A DNA stretch of 36,703 bases, from contig MAAI01000078.1 of the NCBI GenBank assembly GCA_002163115.1, positions 1-36,703 on the forward strand, in the 5' to 3' direction. The notes under the pieces are model-generated. The model was not told the DNA's origin and searched no databases. It saw only the letters and a program-made list of their open reading frames with translations. Both the position numbers and the translations under genes were made by a program. Positions 19,338 to 29,296 of this stretch are shown one piece after another. How positions within the stretch are numbered: position 1 is the stretch's first letter; each line of letters starts with the position of its first letter. Source of the stretch: Methylophaga sp. 41_12_T18 (GTDB taxonomy: Bacteria; Pseudomonadota; Gammaproteobacteria; Nitrosococcales; Methylophagaceae).

Positions 19338-20579
19338 TTAAAGGGCCGTATTTGGCGTGGTTTCTTGCTGATATATTCGATTAAGAAACTCCCGCCATTG
19401 TGCAAACTGTTGTTGAACATTACCGGTTAATTCGACAGTTTCGTTTTCAAAAGAGACGACCTGAGGCGCTAGTTCGATATTAATTGATTCACCGATTTCG
19501 TTAATGGCATCTTGATGTAGCTTCGCTTCTTCTTTGGATTTAAAGCCGCTGGAGAGCAAATAAACACCGCCTATCCCACCCAATATGGCAGCAGTATCTA
19601 AGCCCGCATCAGCAAGCTCACTATCTCCAGATGCCGCTGCGGCTGCGATGGCCAAACCAATAAGGACTGCACCACCAACGGCTTTAAATATACCTTCGTT
19701 TTTGGCTTCTTGTTGAAGTTTGGTTTCAGTAAAACTAGCTTGTTGCCACTTTAAGTAACTCTCATCCATATTTTGTGAAAAGGAGGCATAGTTTTGTTGT
19801 AAGTTATCAATAAATAATTGCTCACGAACTCGAATCGCGATCACACGTTGCAATAGCGGGTCATTATCACTAGGTTGGCTGACTAACTTTATATACTTGC
19901 CTTCTGAGTCCATGTATTCCATGAAGGCGGCATCATTGAAACTTGCTCCAAACCGTAAGTCAGCAATCGTTTTTAAGTTTTCCAGCTCTGTAGCGTTACG
20001 CTTTTGTAATGCTTTGATGATGTCATCAGCTGCTTCTTTAAATGCTGGGGCATAAGGGTCCTTATTTTCGTTTCTTATATCATTGTAAAAAGACTCTAGG
20101 ACTTCATGCTCAAAGGAATCATCGAACCACTCTTTACCGGCGATATCGACAATATTAAGGTCAAACTCGACCTCTTGACCGTTAGATTCGTTAATTTTTC
20201 CTAGAACGTAAATATCTCCAGATGCAGTTTCATCAGGAGTGACACGTACTGCGCCAAACATATTGCTATTGTCGAGCGCTTGTTTCAGTTTATAAGCAAA
20301 GCGGTTTGCTTCTGCACGGCGCAACTCAGGCCAGATACCTTCATCAGCATAGTTTCCTTCATGCTCTGCCAAACCTGGATCAAAAATAGGAATAATGACA
20401 TCTAGTTTTGGTTGGGCAGCTACTACAGCAACGACCTTTTCTGTATAGGATGAAGATGATTTTGGGCCTGCTTTATGAGTACTTTTTTGGCCACCTGTTG
20501 TTGTGCAGCCAGCAAGGATAAAGGACAACATAAAGACACAGAGAAGTAATTTATTGGATATGTCGACTTTATTCATCAT
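19338..20579 (-). CDS. Lipoprotein of unknown family
   Basis: A 413-residue protein with a clear lipobox, LAGC, at Cys25 and a Ser/Lys linker after it. The residue after Cys is Thr, so outer-membrane sorting is likely. Residues 58-160 (LDVIIPIFDPGL, then ADEGIWPELRRAEANRFAYK and GDIYVLGKI) recall the small alpha/beta domain of CsgG/LpoB-like lipoproteins, but I am not sure. Later come helices and a hydrophobic Gly/Ala-rich pair (298-318 and 328-343) that could insert in a membrane. It overlaps the preceding gene by 11 bases and lies 6 bases before the next one. Confidence 0.75.
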   Translation of the reverse strand: MMNKVDISNKLLLCVFMLSFILAGCTTTGGQKSTHKAGPKSSSSYTEKVVAVVAAQPKLDVIIPIFDPGLAEHEGNYADEGIWPELRRAEANRFAYKLKQALDNSNMFGAVRVTPDETASGDIYVLGKINESNGQEVEFDLNIVDIAGKEWFDDSFEHEVLESFYNDIRNENKDPYAPAFKEAADDIIKALQKRNATELENLKTIADLRFGASFNDAAFMEYMDSEGKYIKLVSQPSDNDPLLQRVIAIRVREQLFIDNLQQNYASFSQNMDESYLKWQQASFTETKLQQEAKNEGIFKAVGGAVLIGLAIAAAAASGDSELADAGLDTAAILGGIGGVYLLSSGFKSKEEAKLHQDAINEIGESINIELAPQVVSFENETVELTGNVQQQFAQWREFLNRIYQQETTPNTAL

Positions 20580-21201
20580 TGATTGGAAGTCCTTTATATT
20601 TACGATACTCGTTCCAGAGTTTTGCTTTTTTTACCTGATCTTGCTCAAGCTCAGCGGCACGTCTGATTTGAGCTGCAACAACATCATCATTATCAGCATC
20701 AGGGATGTCTGCTGGCTTAGTACCATTTGAAGCGCTGCTACCGGAGCTAGCAGTTATAGTTTCATCGATAGTGCTGTCATCGGCTATGTAAGCTGGTGGA
20801 GGGGGCGGTTCAATTTCTGTACCTGAGATTGATGGACTTGCCACTGAGTTAAAGTTGGATTCTTGAGCTTCGCTGCTACCATCAGAGCTCTCAGAGGATG
20901 CGTCACTAGTAGCGCCTGAAGCTTGATTTTCAGCATTTTCTGGTGAGGACTCTGAAGATGATTGGGTGGATAAATTGCACAACTCAAAACGGTTGACTGA
21001 GTCGAAAAATGCCTTATCCATTGCTTCTAGTCTTTCAGCTGCAGTCCAATCCGCTTGTTCAACAAAATGAATATTTGTATCTGAGCAGTCAATGGTTTCA
21101 CCTAAAGACGTATCAGCTTTGGCCTGCATGTTAAATGCAGTCAATAAGGCGACTAAGAATAAATTTTTATTGCTTAGAAAAAGACGACTGATTTTGTTCA
21201 T
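20569..21201 (-). CDS. Secreted Ser-rich low-complexity protein, first gene of the cassette
   Basis: The frame opens at a TTG, but the ATG at 21199-21201 with GAGGA eight bases upstream starts a good signal peptide cut after MQAKA, giving 210 residues. A short folded N-terminal region has two cysteines (39 and 75) that may pair. Then follow a Ser/Glu/Ala-rich disordered stretch (about 78-125), a PPPPP run, a second Ser-rich stretch and a charged helical tail (RRAAELEQDQVKKAKLWNEY). No family is recognised. It overlaps the lipoprotein gene by 11 bases and is probably exported to the periplasm. Confidence 0.7.
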   Translation of the reverse strand: MNKISRLFLSNKNLFLVALLTAFNMQAKADTSLGETIDCSDTNIHFVEQADWTAAERLEAMDKAFFDSVNRFELCNLSTQSSSESSPENAENQASGATSDASSESSDGSSEAQESNFNSVASPSISGTEIEPPPPPAYIADDSTIDETITASSGSSASNGTKPADIPDADNDDVVAAQIRRAAELEQDQVKKAKLWNEYRKYKGLPINDE

Positions 21202-21491
21202 AACATAAATCCTCAAGCCAACATTTCCATCTGTAATTTCCCTTACGAATAATTTGAGTGAACCGTCTATGTGTATGCGACATACTACAATAGCTTGCCA
21301 GCTTGTACCTGAATGATTACTGAATAAGTGTATTGTTTACACATTAAAAATATCTAGATGTTACGAAAGTCTAGTTATCTGTTCGAGCAGGTTTTAAGAT
21401 AAAGTAAGAGTTGCAAATAATAACCTTACTTTGATGGCGTGACACATAAGAGAAACATTTTTAATTCCAGCAATTATTTTTGAGTAAATAA
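21202..21491. promoter_or_regulatory. Divergent regulatory region between the minus-strand cassette and glnE
   Basis: These 290 AT-rich bases must hold the promoter of the eight-gene cassette (leftward) and that of glnE (rightward). A small dyad GTATG-CGA-CATAC lies at 21273-21285, about 75 bases before the cassette start, and could be an operator. No strong -35/-10 pair was identified. Confidence 0.4.
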
Positions 21492-24305
21492 ATGACGAAT
21501 AATTCATTTCCAGCACAGTGGCAGCAACTATTATTAAACGACGATATTCTTTTGGAGTCGGCTAAGCAGATATTAGAGGGAAGTGATTATGTTGCACAGT
21601 GGGGGATTCGCCAGCCTGAACGAGCAGAAGAACTAATAGCATCTGGTGACATACATACCGTTTATGGTGAGGAAGGCTTCCAAGCTCGTTTAGCTGCAAT
21701 GTTGGTTGATGTGATGGATGAACCTGTTTTACATCAACAATTACGTTGGTTTAGACAGCGAGAAATGGTGCGGATTATTTGGCGTGATCTTGCCGGTTGG
21801 GCTGATTTAGCTGAAACGGTGCGAGAGTTATCGGCCTTAGCTGATGCCTGTGTGAGCCAAGCTTTGGATTTATTGCATGGCTGGTTGGCAGCAGATTTTG
21901 GTCAGCCGTTCAATGCAGAAGGTGAAGCGCAGCAATTATTGGTCATCGGCATGGGCAAGTTAGGTGCTGGCGAGCTCAATTTATCATCAGATATTGATTT
22001 GATTTTTGCTTATCCTGAAGAGGGTGAGACACAAGGCGGTCGCCGTACTTTAGCTAATGAAGAGTTTTTTGTTCGCTTAGGGCGAAAACTGATCCAAGCC
22101 TTAGATAATGTGACGGTGGATGGTTTTGTCTTTCGGGTTGATATGCGGCTGCGTCCTTTTGGCGATAGTGGTGCATTGGCGGCCAGCTTTGATTCATTAG
22201 AAAACTATTACCAAACGCAAGGTCGCGAGTGGGAACGTTATGCGATGATCAAAGCGAGGGTTATCACCGGCCGTAGCGATGATAAGCAAGCATTGCGAGA
22301 GATGTTGATGCCCTTTGTTTATCGCCGCTATTTGGATTACGGCATGTTTGATTCATTGCGTGAAATGAAGGCGATGATTGCAGGTCAGCTCCGTCAAAAA
22401 GGCATGGAAGCCAATATTAAATTAGGTGCTGGTGGGATTCGTGAAATTGAGTTTATTGGCCAAGTCTTCCAGCTGATTTATGGTGGCCGTGAGCCTTTAT
22501 TTCAACAACGGCCGATTTTAACTATCCTCGATTTATTAGCGGCAAATGATTATTTGTCAGCTTATGCGGTGGATGAGTTAAAAGAGGCTTATGATTTTTT
22601 ACGTCGCACTGAGCATCGCATTCAAGCATGGCAAGATAAGCAAACCCATTTATTGCCTGAAGATGATGACGGCCAAGCACGAATAGCATGCTTAATGGGC
22701 TTTACTGACTGGACTTTGTTTGAGCAGGCATTAGCTGAGCACCGCTATACTGTGCAAAGTCATTTTGAACAGCTATTAACCGCGCCACAAGCAGATGCGA
22801 CAACCAATGATAGTGTGGTGTTATTTTCTTCATCTGATGAGCATAAGGCTGCGTATTTGCAGCAGTTAGGGTATCAGCAGCCAGATGCAGGCTTACTAGC
22901 TTTGGATAACCTTCTGACGAGTCATATTTGTCGCAAATTGAGTCAAGTGGGCCGCTCACGTTTAGAACGTCTATTACCATTGATCGTGCAGGCTGCAGCG
23001 AATGTTGATAATGCAGATGAATGTTTGACGCGATTATTGCCTTTTGTTGAGGCGATTATGCGCCGCTCGGTTTATGTCTCGTTGCTGGTGGAGAACCCAT
23101 TAGCTTTGTCACAACTGGTGAGGTTGTGTGCGGCTAGCCCGATGATCAGTAAGCAATTAACACGTTATCCGGTGTTGTTAGACGAGCTTTTAGACCCAAG
23201 AAACCTCTATCAAGTGCCGAATCGTCAACAGCAGGAGGGCTTATTAAGCCAGTTTTTAAAATCTGCCGATGCCGATGATTTAGAGCAACAAATGAATTTG
23301 TTACGTGAGTTTAGGCAGGTTGCCATCTTGCATGTGGCCGCTGCTGATGTGACGGAAGTATTGCCTTTAATGCGGGTTGGCGACCAATTGAGCGAGCTGG
23401 CGGAGTTGATGTTGGCAACGGTGCTCAAACAAGCGTGGCATTTTTTAGTGGCGAAACATGGTCGGCCGACACATATTCAATCTAACGATATTGCTGATTA
23501 TGGTTTTACTGTGTTGGCTTATGGCAAGTTGGGTGGACTGGAACTGGGCTATGGTTCAGATCTAGATTTAGTGTTTATTTATGATGATCGTGGTGAGCAA
23601 TCAGCTACCGATGGTCCTCGACCATTAGATGTATCAGTATTTTATACTCGCTTGGCACAACGAATGATTCATTTAATGACTACCACTACGCCGGCTGGAA
23701 CATTATATGAAGTGGATATGCGGCTACGACCAAGTGGTGCTTCGGGCTTAATTGTGAGTTCATTATCTGGCTTTGCTGACTACCAACAACAAGAAGCATG
23801 GACATGGGAACATCAAGCCTTGGTACGAGCAAGATGTGTGGTGGGTGATGCAAATCTTGCGCAACAGGTCGCGCAAATTAGACAAGATGTGCTGGCAACT
23901 GAGCACGATAACGCATTGCTGAAGGATAAAGTACAAGACATGCGAACAAAGATGCGTGAGCAGTTAGATAAAAGCACAGCGCAGCTCTTTGACCTTAAAC
24001 AAGGTGTCGGTGGCATCACTGATATCGAGTTTATGGTGCAATATGCTGTTTTGGCTTGGTCGAAAGCCTTGCCTGAGTTGTTGGTTTATACCGATAATAT
24101 CCGGATTTTAGATGCATTAGTGGAAACAGCGAAGTTAAACGAGGAAGATGGCAAAATGCTTGCCGGCGCTTATCGTTTTTATCGCAAGTTAGCCAATCGT
24201 TGTGTCTTACAAAAAATGCCTAGCTGTGTGCCACACAGTGAGGTGGCAGTGTATCAACCTCGTGTTGAGGCAATTTGGCAACGTTGGTTAGGTAAGATTA
24301 ACTAG
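21492..24305 (+). CDS. glnE: Bifunctional glutamine synthetase adenylyltransferase / adenylyl-removing enzyme
   Basis: A 937-residue cytoplasmic enzyme that adds AMP to glutamine synthetase under nitrogen excess and removes it under limitation, under PII control. The two nucleotidyltransferase halves are both present and intact: the de-adenylylating motif GMGKLGAGELNLSSDIDLIF near residue 154 and the adenylylating motif AYGKLGGLELGYGSDLDLVF near residue 676, each with its partner VDMRLRP segment. Length is normal for the family. The ATG is preceded by a weak ribosome site. It is followed after 40 bases by ilvE. Confidence 0.97.
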   Translation: MTNNSFPAQWQQLLLNDDILLESAKQILEGSDYVAQWGIRQPERAEELIASGDIHTVYGEEGFQARLAAMLVDVMDEPVLHQQLRWFRQREMVRIIWRDLAGWADLAETVRELSALADACVSQALDLLHGWLAADFGQPFNAEGEAQQLLVIGMGKLGAGELNLSSDIDLIFAYPEEGETQGGRRTLANEEFFVRLGRKLIQALDNVTVDGFVFRVDMRLRPFGDSGALAASFDSLENYYQTQGREWERYAMIKARVITGRSDDKQALREMLMPFVYRRYLDYGMFDSLREMKAMIAGQLRQKGMEANIKLGAGGIREIEFIGQVFQLIYGGREPLFQQRPILTILDLLAANDYLSAYAVDELKEAYDFLRRTEHRIQAWQDKQTHLLPEDDDGQARIACLMGFTDWTLFEQALAEHRYTVQSHFEQLLTAPQADATTNDSVVLFSSSDEHKAAYLQQLGYQQPDAGLLALDNLLTSHICRKLSQVGRSRLERLLPLIVQAAANVDNADECLTRLLPFVEAIMRRSVYVSLLVENPLALSQLVRLCAASPMISKQLTRYPVLLDELLDPRNLYQVPNRQQQEGLLSQFLKSADADDLEQQMNLLREFRQVAILHVAAADVTEVLPLMRVGDQLSELAELMLATVLKQAWHFLVAKHGRPTHIQSNDIADYGFTVLAYGKLGGLELGYGSDLDLVFIYDDRGEQSATDGPRPLDVSVFYTRLAQRMIHLMTTTTPAGTLYEVDMRLRPSGASGLIVSSLSGFADYQQQEAWTWEHQALVRARCVVGDANLAQQVAQIRQDVLATEHDNALLKDKVQDMRTKMREQLDKSTAQLFDLKQGVGGITDIEFMVQYAVLAWSKALPELLVYTDNIRILDALVETAKLNEEDGKMLAGAYRFYRKLANRCVLQKMPSCVPHSEVAVYQPRVEAIWQRWLGKIN

Positions 24306-24345
24306 TTTTAGACAGTAATTTAACGAATATAGAAAGTAGGTAATT

Positions 24346-25281
24346 ATGGCAGTAGTAACAATGGCAGATCGTGATGGCGTTATCTGGTTAGATGGCGAGT
24401 TAATTGAATGGCGTGATGCAAAAGTACATTTATTAACCCATACCTTGCATTATGGTTTGGGTGTATTTGAAGGTGTACGTGCTTATAACACTGAGCAAGG
24501 TGCTGCTATTTTCCGTTTGCAAGAACATACGGATCGCTTATTTCGCTCTGCAAAAATCATGGGCATGGGCATGCCGTTTGATAAAGAAACCATCAACGAA
24601 GCTCAAAAAATTGCAGTTCGTGAAAATAACTTAGACTCTGCTTATATTCGTCCGATGTGTTTCTACGGCAGTGAAGGCATGGGTATTCGTGCTGATAACT
24701 TACGTACTCACGTGATGGTTGCTGCTTGGGACTGGGGTTCATACCTAGGCGAAGACAATATGAAAAACGGCATCCGTATCAAGACGTCATCTTTCACTCG
24801 TCACCATGTCAACATCACCATGTGTAAAGCCAAAGCGAATGGTAACTACATGAACTCAATCATGGCTCTGCAAGAAGCGGTTAATGATGGTTACGATGAA
24901 GCCTTATTATTAGATGCTGAAGGTTTTGTTGCTGAAGGTAGTGGCGAGAACTTCTTTATGGTGCGTGATGGGGTGTTGTATACACCTGAGCTAACCTCAG
25001 CATTAGAAGGTATTACTCGTGCAACAGTAATGACTTTGGCTGAAGATATTGGCCTGAAAGTGGTTGAGAAACGCATCACACGTGATGAAGTTTACGTGGC
25101 TGATGAAGCATTCTTCACTGGTACTGCTGCTGAAGTAACGCCTATTCGTGAATTAGATAATCGTGAAATCGGTAACGGTGGCCGCGGTCCAATTACTGAG
25201 CAATTACAGTCACTGTATTTTGATCATGTTTATGGTCGTGATCAAATGTATCCGAACTGGAATACATTAGTCGCTAAATAA
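24346..25281 (+). CDS. ilvE: Branched-chain amino acid aminotransferase
   Basis: A 311-residue PLP enzyme (class IV fold) that makes leucine, isoleucine and valine from their keto acids and glutamate. Seen: the family start (MADRDGVIWLDGELIEW), HTLHYGLGVFEGVRAY, the Schiff-base lysine region CKAKANGNYMNSIMALQEA near residue 160, EGSGENFFMV and the C-terminal FFTGTAAEVTPI. The ATG at 24346 follows AGTAGG. Length and motifs are complete. It lies between glnE and yebC and may be co-transcribed with either. Confidence 0.96.
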   Translation: MAVVTMADRDGVIWLDGELIEWRDAKVHLLTHTLHYGLGVFEGVRAYNTEQGAAIFRLQEHTDRLFRSAKIMGMGMPFDKETINEAQKIAVRENNLDSAYIRPMCFYGSEGMGIRADNLRTHVMVAAWDWGSYLGEDNMKNGIRIKTSSFTRHHVNITMCKAKANGNYMNSIMALQEAVNDGYDEALLLDAEGFVAEGSGENFFMVRDGVLYTPELTSALEGITRATVMTLAEDIGLKVVEKRITRDEVYVADEAFFTGTAAEVTPIRELDNREIGNGGRGPITEQLQSLYFDHVYGRDQMYPNWNTLVAK

Positions 25282-25317
25282 AGTTATTTGAACAAAAGAA
25301 TATAGAGGTATAGATAG

Positions 25318-26064
25318 ATGGCAGGTCATAGTAAGTGGGCAAACATTCAGCATCGTAAAGGTGCTCAAGATGCAAAACGCGGTAAATTATTTACTAAATT
25401 TATTCGTGAAATCACTGTAGCAGCCAAAGAAGGCGGTAGTGATCCTGATAATAACCCACGACTACGTGCAGCCATTGATAAATCGTTAAGCGGCAATATG
25501 ACGCGTGATGTGATCGAACGTGCCACTAAACGTGGTGCCGGTGAATTAGAAGGCATGAGTTATGAAGAAATTCGTTATGAAGGTTATGGCCCAAGTGGCA
25601 TCGCTATCATGATGGATTGCTTAACGGATAACCGTAATCGTACTGTTGCTGCGGTACGTAATGTATTCACTAAGCGTGGTGGCAATATGGGTACAGATGG
25701 CAGTGTGTCATACCTGTTTGCTAAGAAAGGTATTATTTCTTATGCTGCTGGTACCGATGAAGATGTTGTTATGGAAGCGGCATTAGAAGCGGGTGCTGAT
25801 GATGTTATTACGAATGAAGATGGCACCATTGATGTTTTCACTGCGCCAGAAGATTACGCTGCAGTAAAAGATGCTTTAGATGCGGCAGGTTTAGAAGCTG
25901 TTTCTGCTGAAGTAACGATGCATCCTGAAACGACTGTTGCCTTAGATGTTAAAGATGCTGAGAAAGCATTAGCCATGATTGATGCTTTTGAAGATTTAGA
26001 TGATGTGCAAGATGTCTATACCAATGCTGATTTCTCTGACGAGGTCATGGAACAGTTAGGTTAA
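25318..26064 (+). CDS. yebC: YebC/PmpR family regulatory or translation-associated protein
   Basis: A 248-residue protein with the full YebC signature: [20 protein letters not shown] at the start, [15 protein letters not shown] in the middle, and a C-terminal [11 protein letters not shown]. The family has been described as DNA-binding regulators, and more recently as factors that help ribosomes through difficult sequences. It lies 13 bases before ruvC, the usual order in gammaproteobacteria. Confidence 0.96.
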   Translation: MAGHSKWANIQHRKGAQDAKRGKLFTKFIREITVAAKEGGSDPDNNPRLRAAIDKSLSGNMTRDVIERATKRGAGELEGMSYEEIRYEGYGPSGIAIMMDCLTDNRNRTVAAVRNVFTKRGGNMGTDGSVSYLFAKKGIISYAAGTDEDVVMEAALEAGADDVITNEDGTIDVFTAPEDYAAVKDALDAAGLEAVSAEVTMHPETTVALDVKDAEKALAMIDAFEDLDDVQDVYTNADFSDEVMEQLG

Positions 26065-26077
26065 TAGGTCTGCTTGA

Positions 26078-26620
26078 ATGACACGTATTTTAGGCATTGA
26101 TCCAGGCTCTCGTAAAACCGGCTTTGGCATTATTGAGCTCGATAAGCAGAAAATACATCATGTCGTTAATGGCCGGTTAATGGTCGGTGACGGTGAGTTT
26201 GCCGATCGTTTAGGTCAAATATTCGAAGGTTTGACCGACATCATTCAGCGTTACAAACCTGACATGATGGCTATTGAACAAGTATTTTTACACAAAAATG
26301 CTGATTCAGCTTTGAAGCTAGGCCAAGCACGTGGCGCAGCTATTTGTGCAGGCGTCAGTCAAAAATTACCCGTGCATGAATACAGTGCTACCCAAATAAA
26401 AAAAGCGGTAGTGGGTAATGGTCATGCTAAAAAAGAACAAGTTCAGTATATGATGTCGGTGATTTTGAATTTATCTGAGCTGCCCGTAGAAGATGCAGCT
26501 GATGCCTTAGCGTGTGCCATTACACATGCGAATCATGCTGCCTTAGGTGAGCGAACAAAATCCAAGTTGCCAGCAGGCATGCGTACAAGTAGTCGCCGCG
26601 GAGGGCGTTATAGTCGATGA
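26078..26620 (+). CDS. ruvC: Holliday junction resolvase RuvC
   Basis: A 180-residue endonuclease that cuts Holliday junctions in a dimer on the RuvAB complex. Catalytic acids are seen at D8 (ILGIDPGSRKTGFG), E67 (AIEQVF), D139 and D142 (VEDAADALACAITH). Its stop overlaps the ruvA start by four bases (ATGA), so the genes are translationally coupled. No clear LexA box was seen. Confidence 0.97.
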   Translation: MTRILGIDPGSRKTGFGIIELDKQKIHHVVNGRLMVGDGEFADRLGQIFEGLTDIIQRYKPDMMAIEQVFLHKNADSALKLGQARGAAICAGVSQKLPVHEYSATQIKKAVVGNGHAKKEQVQYMMSVILNLSELPVEDAADALACAITHANHAALGERTKSKLPAGMRTSSRRGGRYSR

Positions 26621-27210
26621 TTGGTCGTTTACGAGGCATTATCTTAGAAAAACAAGCACCTAATTTAGTGATTGATGTGCAAGGCCTGGGTTATGAAGTG
26701 GCGGCGCCCATGTCGACCTTTTTCAGTTTGCCAGCACTCAATGAAGAAGTTTCATTATTCACTCACTTAGTCGTTCGTGAAGATGCACAGTTACTTTATG
26801 GCTTTGCTACCGTTCGTGAGCGCTTACTCTTTCGTAGTCTATTAAAAGTAAATGGTGTCGGTGCCAAGTTGGCATTAACCATCTTGTCGGGTAGTGATGT
26901 TGATGACTTTGCTCGCAGTGTGCAAGAAGGTGATGCTGCCAGTTTGACTCGCCTACCGGGCGTAGGTAAAAAAACAGCTGAACGATTGATCATTGAAATG
27001 CGTGATCGCTTAAAAGAAATTAGTGGTGCGATGGGCTTGAAGCCGGTGGTCTCTGAAGCCGCTAGCTTAGCTGGTGCAAAAGATGAAGCTATTGAAGCGC
27101 TGGTGGCCTTAGGTTACAAACCAGCAGAAGCTGATAAGATGATTCGCAGTGTGCATGCTAGTGGCATGACAACGGAAGAACTTATTCGCCAAGCCTTGCA
27201 GAGAAATTAA
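26617..27210 (+). CDS. ruvA: Holliday junction branch-migration protein RuvA
   Basis: A 197-residue DNA-binding subunit that forms the tetramer holding the four-way junction. Seen: the N-terminal OB fold (MIGRLRGIILEKQAPNLVID), the helix-hairpin-helix motifs around VNGVGAKLALTILSG and LPGVGKKTAERLIIEM, and the C-terminal RuvB-binding domain (EAIEALVALGYKPAEADKMI). It overlaps ruvC by four bases and ends three bases before ruvB. Confidence 0.97.
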   Translation: MIGRLRGIILEKQAPNLVIDVQGLGYEVAAPMSTFFSLPALNEEVSLFTHLVVREDAQLLYGFATVRERLLFRSLLKVNGVGAKLALTILSGSDVDDFARSVQEGDAASLTRLPGVGKKTAERLIIEMRDRLKEISGAMGLKPVVSEAASLAGAKDEAIEALVALGYKPAEADKMIRSVHASGMTTEELIRQALQRN

Positions 27211-27213
27211 TTA

Positions 27214-28227
27214 ATGGAAGATCGCTTTATTACCTCAACCGCAAGCAATGAAGAAGAGCGTTATGACCGAGCGATTCGACCAGAAAGTTTAAGCGACTAC
27301 ATCGGTCAGCCAGTGGTACAGGAGCAAATGGAGTTATTTGTTTCTGCCGCCAAAAAACGCAAAGAAGCCTTAGATCACACTTTAATTTTTGGCCCGCCTG
27401 GACTCGGTAAAACAACCTTGGCTCATATTATCGCCAATGAAATGGGCGTAAATTTAAAACAAACTTCAGGGCCCGTATTAGAACGCCCTGGAGATTTAGC
27501 TGCATTATTGACCAACCTTGAACCCAATGATGTGTTGTTTGTGGATGAAATTCATCGACTCAGTCCTATTGTTGAAGAAGTGCTCTATCCGGCGATGGAA
27601 GACTATCAACTGGATATTATGATTGGTGAAGGACCGGCAGCACGATCAATAAAATTAGATTTAGAACCTTTTACATTGGTTGGCGCAACTACTAGAGCAG
27701 GTTCGTTAACTTCACCATTACGCGATCGTTTTGGCATCGTGCAGCGGCTTGAGTTCTACAATAGCGACGATTTGAGCACTATCGTACAACGTAGTGCCCG
27801 TATTTTCGGCGTGCCTTTAGATGAACAAGGTGCTCATGAAGTAGCTAAACGCTCACGCGGAACACCACGAATTGCTAATCGCTTATTACGACGGGTGCGT
27901 GATTACGCCGAAGTAAAATTTGATGGCCGCATTACTGCTGAGGTCGCACGCCAAGCTTTAGATTTATTGGCTGTTGATAATAATGGCTTTGATATGTTGG
28001 ATAGAAAGTTATTATTAGCCATTATCGAAAAATTTGAAGGTGGGCCCGTCGGAGTTGAAAATCTGGCTGCGGCGATTGGTGAAGAACGCGGCACGATTGA
28101 GGATGTAATTGAACCATTCTTAATTCAAGAAGGGTTTATTATGCGAACACCACGAGGCCGCATCGCCACTAAGAAAGCATGGTTACATTTAGGCTTAATA
28201 CCGGCTGCCAGTAATAATAATGACTGA
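27214..28227 (+). CDS. ruvB: Holliday junction branch-migration ATPase RuvB
   Basis: A 337-residue AAA+ motor that drives branch migration. Walker A is GPPGLGKT (60-67), Walker B is DEIH (111-114), sensor 1 lies in [19 protein letters not shown], and the winged-helix C-terminus ([17 protein letters not shown]) is intact. It overlaps the ybgC start by eight bases, linking the ruv and tol transcripts. Confidence 0.98.
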   Translation: MEDRFITSTASNEEERYDRAIRPESLSDYIGQPVVQEQMELFVSAAKKRKEALDHTLIFGPPGLGKTTLAHIIANEMGVNLKQTSGPVLERPGDLAALLTNLEPNDVLFVDEIHRLSPIVEEVLYPAMEDYQLDIMIGEGPAARSIKLDLEPFTLVGATTRAGSLTSPLRDRFGIVQRLEFYNSDDLSTIVQRSARIFGVPLDEQGAHEVAKRSRGTPRIANRLLRRVRDYAEVKFDGRITAEVARQALDLLAVDNNGFDMLDRKLLLAIIEKFEGGPVGVENLAAAIGEERGTIEDVIEPFLIQEGFIMRTPRGRIATKKAWLHLGLIPAASNNND

Positions 28228-28624
28228 GTTTAGCTGGCCAATCCGTGTTTATTATGAAGATACCGATAGCGGTGGTGTAGTTTACCATTCAAATTATTTA
28301 AATTTCATGGAACGTGCTCGTACCGAATGGCTACGTTCATTAGGCCTTGAACAAGACCAATTAATATCTCAACATCAATGTCTATTTGCTGTACATTCAA
28401 TGCAATTGAATTTTCGTAAACCAGCAAGGTTTAATGATGCTTTACGAGTGAGCTCATGTTTAGTCGATGTTTCAGGTGCTAGCATGACGTTCGAGCAAAA
28501 AATTTATCGTGAGGATGAACTGTTGTGCGAGGCTGTGGTCAAAATCGCGTGTTTGAACTCAGACAGGTTCCGACCTAGGTCGATACCTTCATTTATTTTG
28601 ACGGAGATACAAGGTGACTACTGA
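28220..28624 (+). CDS. ybgC: Acyl-CoA thioesterase YbgC of the Tol-Pal cluster
   Basis: A 134-residue hotdog-fold thioesterase. The catalytic motif [17 protein letters not shown], with its Asp, and the following [11 protein letters not shown] are seen. YbgC acts on acyl-CoA or acyl-ACP and is linked to phospholipid metabolism. It overlaps ruvB by eight bases and tolQ by eleven, the usual first place in the tol-pal operon. Confidence 0.95.
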   Translation: MTEFSWPIRVYYEDTDSGGVVYHSNYLNFMERARTEWLRSLGLEQDQLISQHQCLFAVHSMQLNFRKPARFNDALRVSSCLVDVSGASMTFEQKIYREDELLCEAVVKIACLNSDRFRPRSIPSFILTEIQGDY

Positions 28625-29282
28625 TCTTTCTTTGCTGACATTGATAACTGAAGCCAGTGTTTTGGTGCAGTTAGTGATGTTTACATTGCTACTTATCTCT
28701 CTGTATTCATGGACCTTAATATTTAAAAAACGCGGTGAGTTAGCAAAAGCTAAGCAAGATGCCGATTCGTTTGAAGATAAATTCTGGTCAGGCAATGAAT
28801 TAAACCGCTTGTATGAAGATATTTCAGCCCGACCTCATGGCAGTAGCGGCATGGAAGGTATCTTTGAAGTGGGTTTTAAAGAGTTTGTCCGCTTGCAAAA
28901 ATCATCACCAGATTCTGGCTTCGTTTTAGAAGGTTCGCAGCGAGTGATGCGAGTTTCATTGGCCCGAGAAGTGGATCAACTAGAAATGTCATTACCTTTT
29001 TTAGCAACCGCTGGCTCAACCAGTCCTTATATAGGCTTGTTTGGTACCGTGTGGGGAATTATGAATTCATTTACTGCTTTGGGTAATGTACAACAAGCAA
29101 CTTTAGCCATGGTCGCACCGGGTATTGCGGAAGCGTTGATCGCTACGGCAATGGGCTTGTTCGCGGCGATTCCAGCAGTGGTGGCTTATAACAAATATTC
29201 CCATGAAGTGGAGCGGTTAATTAATCGCTATGATACTTTCTTAGAAGAGTTTTCTTCTATCCTGCAACGTCAACAAGCTTAA
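28614..29282 (+). CDS. tolQ: Tol-Pal proton channel subunit TolQ
   Basis: A 222-residue inner-membrane protein with three helices that forms, with TolR, the proton-driven motor energising TolA. The signature PYIGLFGTVWGIMNSFTALG and the last helix (AEALIATAMGLFAAIPAVVAYN) are intact. The start is GTG 28614, with GGAG eight bases upstream; the start lies inside ybgC, so translation is coupled. It is a direct reference for the ExbB-like gene at 14943. Confidence 0.97.
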   Translation: MTTDLSLLTLITEASVLVQLVMFTLLLISLYSWTLIFKKRGELAKAKQDADSFEDKFWSGNELNRLYEDISARPHGSSGMEGIFEVGFKEFVRLQKSSPDSGFVLEGSQRVMRVSLAREVDQLEMSLPFLATAGSTSPYIGLFGTVWGIMNSFTALGNVQQATLAMVAPGIAEALIATAMGLFAAIPAVVAYNKYSHEVERLINRYDTFLEEFSSILQRQQA

Positions 29283-29296
29283 GACCACGCATTCTT

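Noticed and set aside
12927-21201. Cassette read as a Zorya defence system
   Set aside because: The channel-like and ExbD-like parts are similar in kind, but ZorB's OmpA-like domain is replaced by VWA and there is no ZorC, ZorD or ZorE nuclease/helicase partner.
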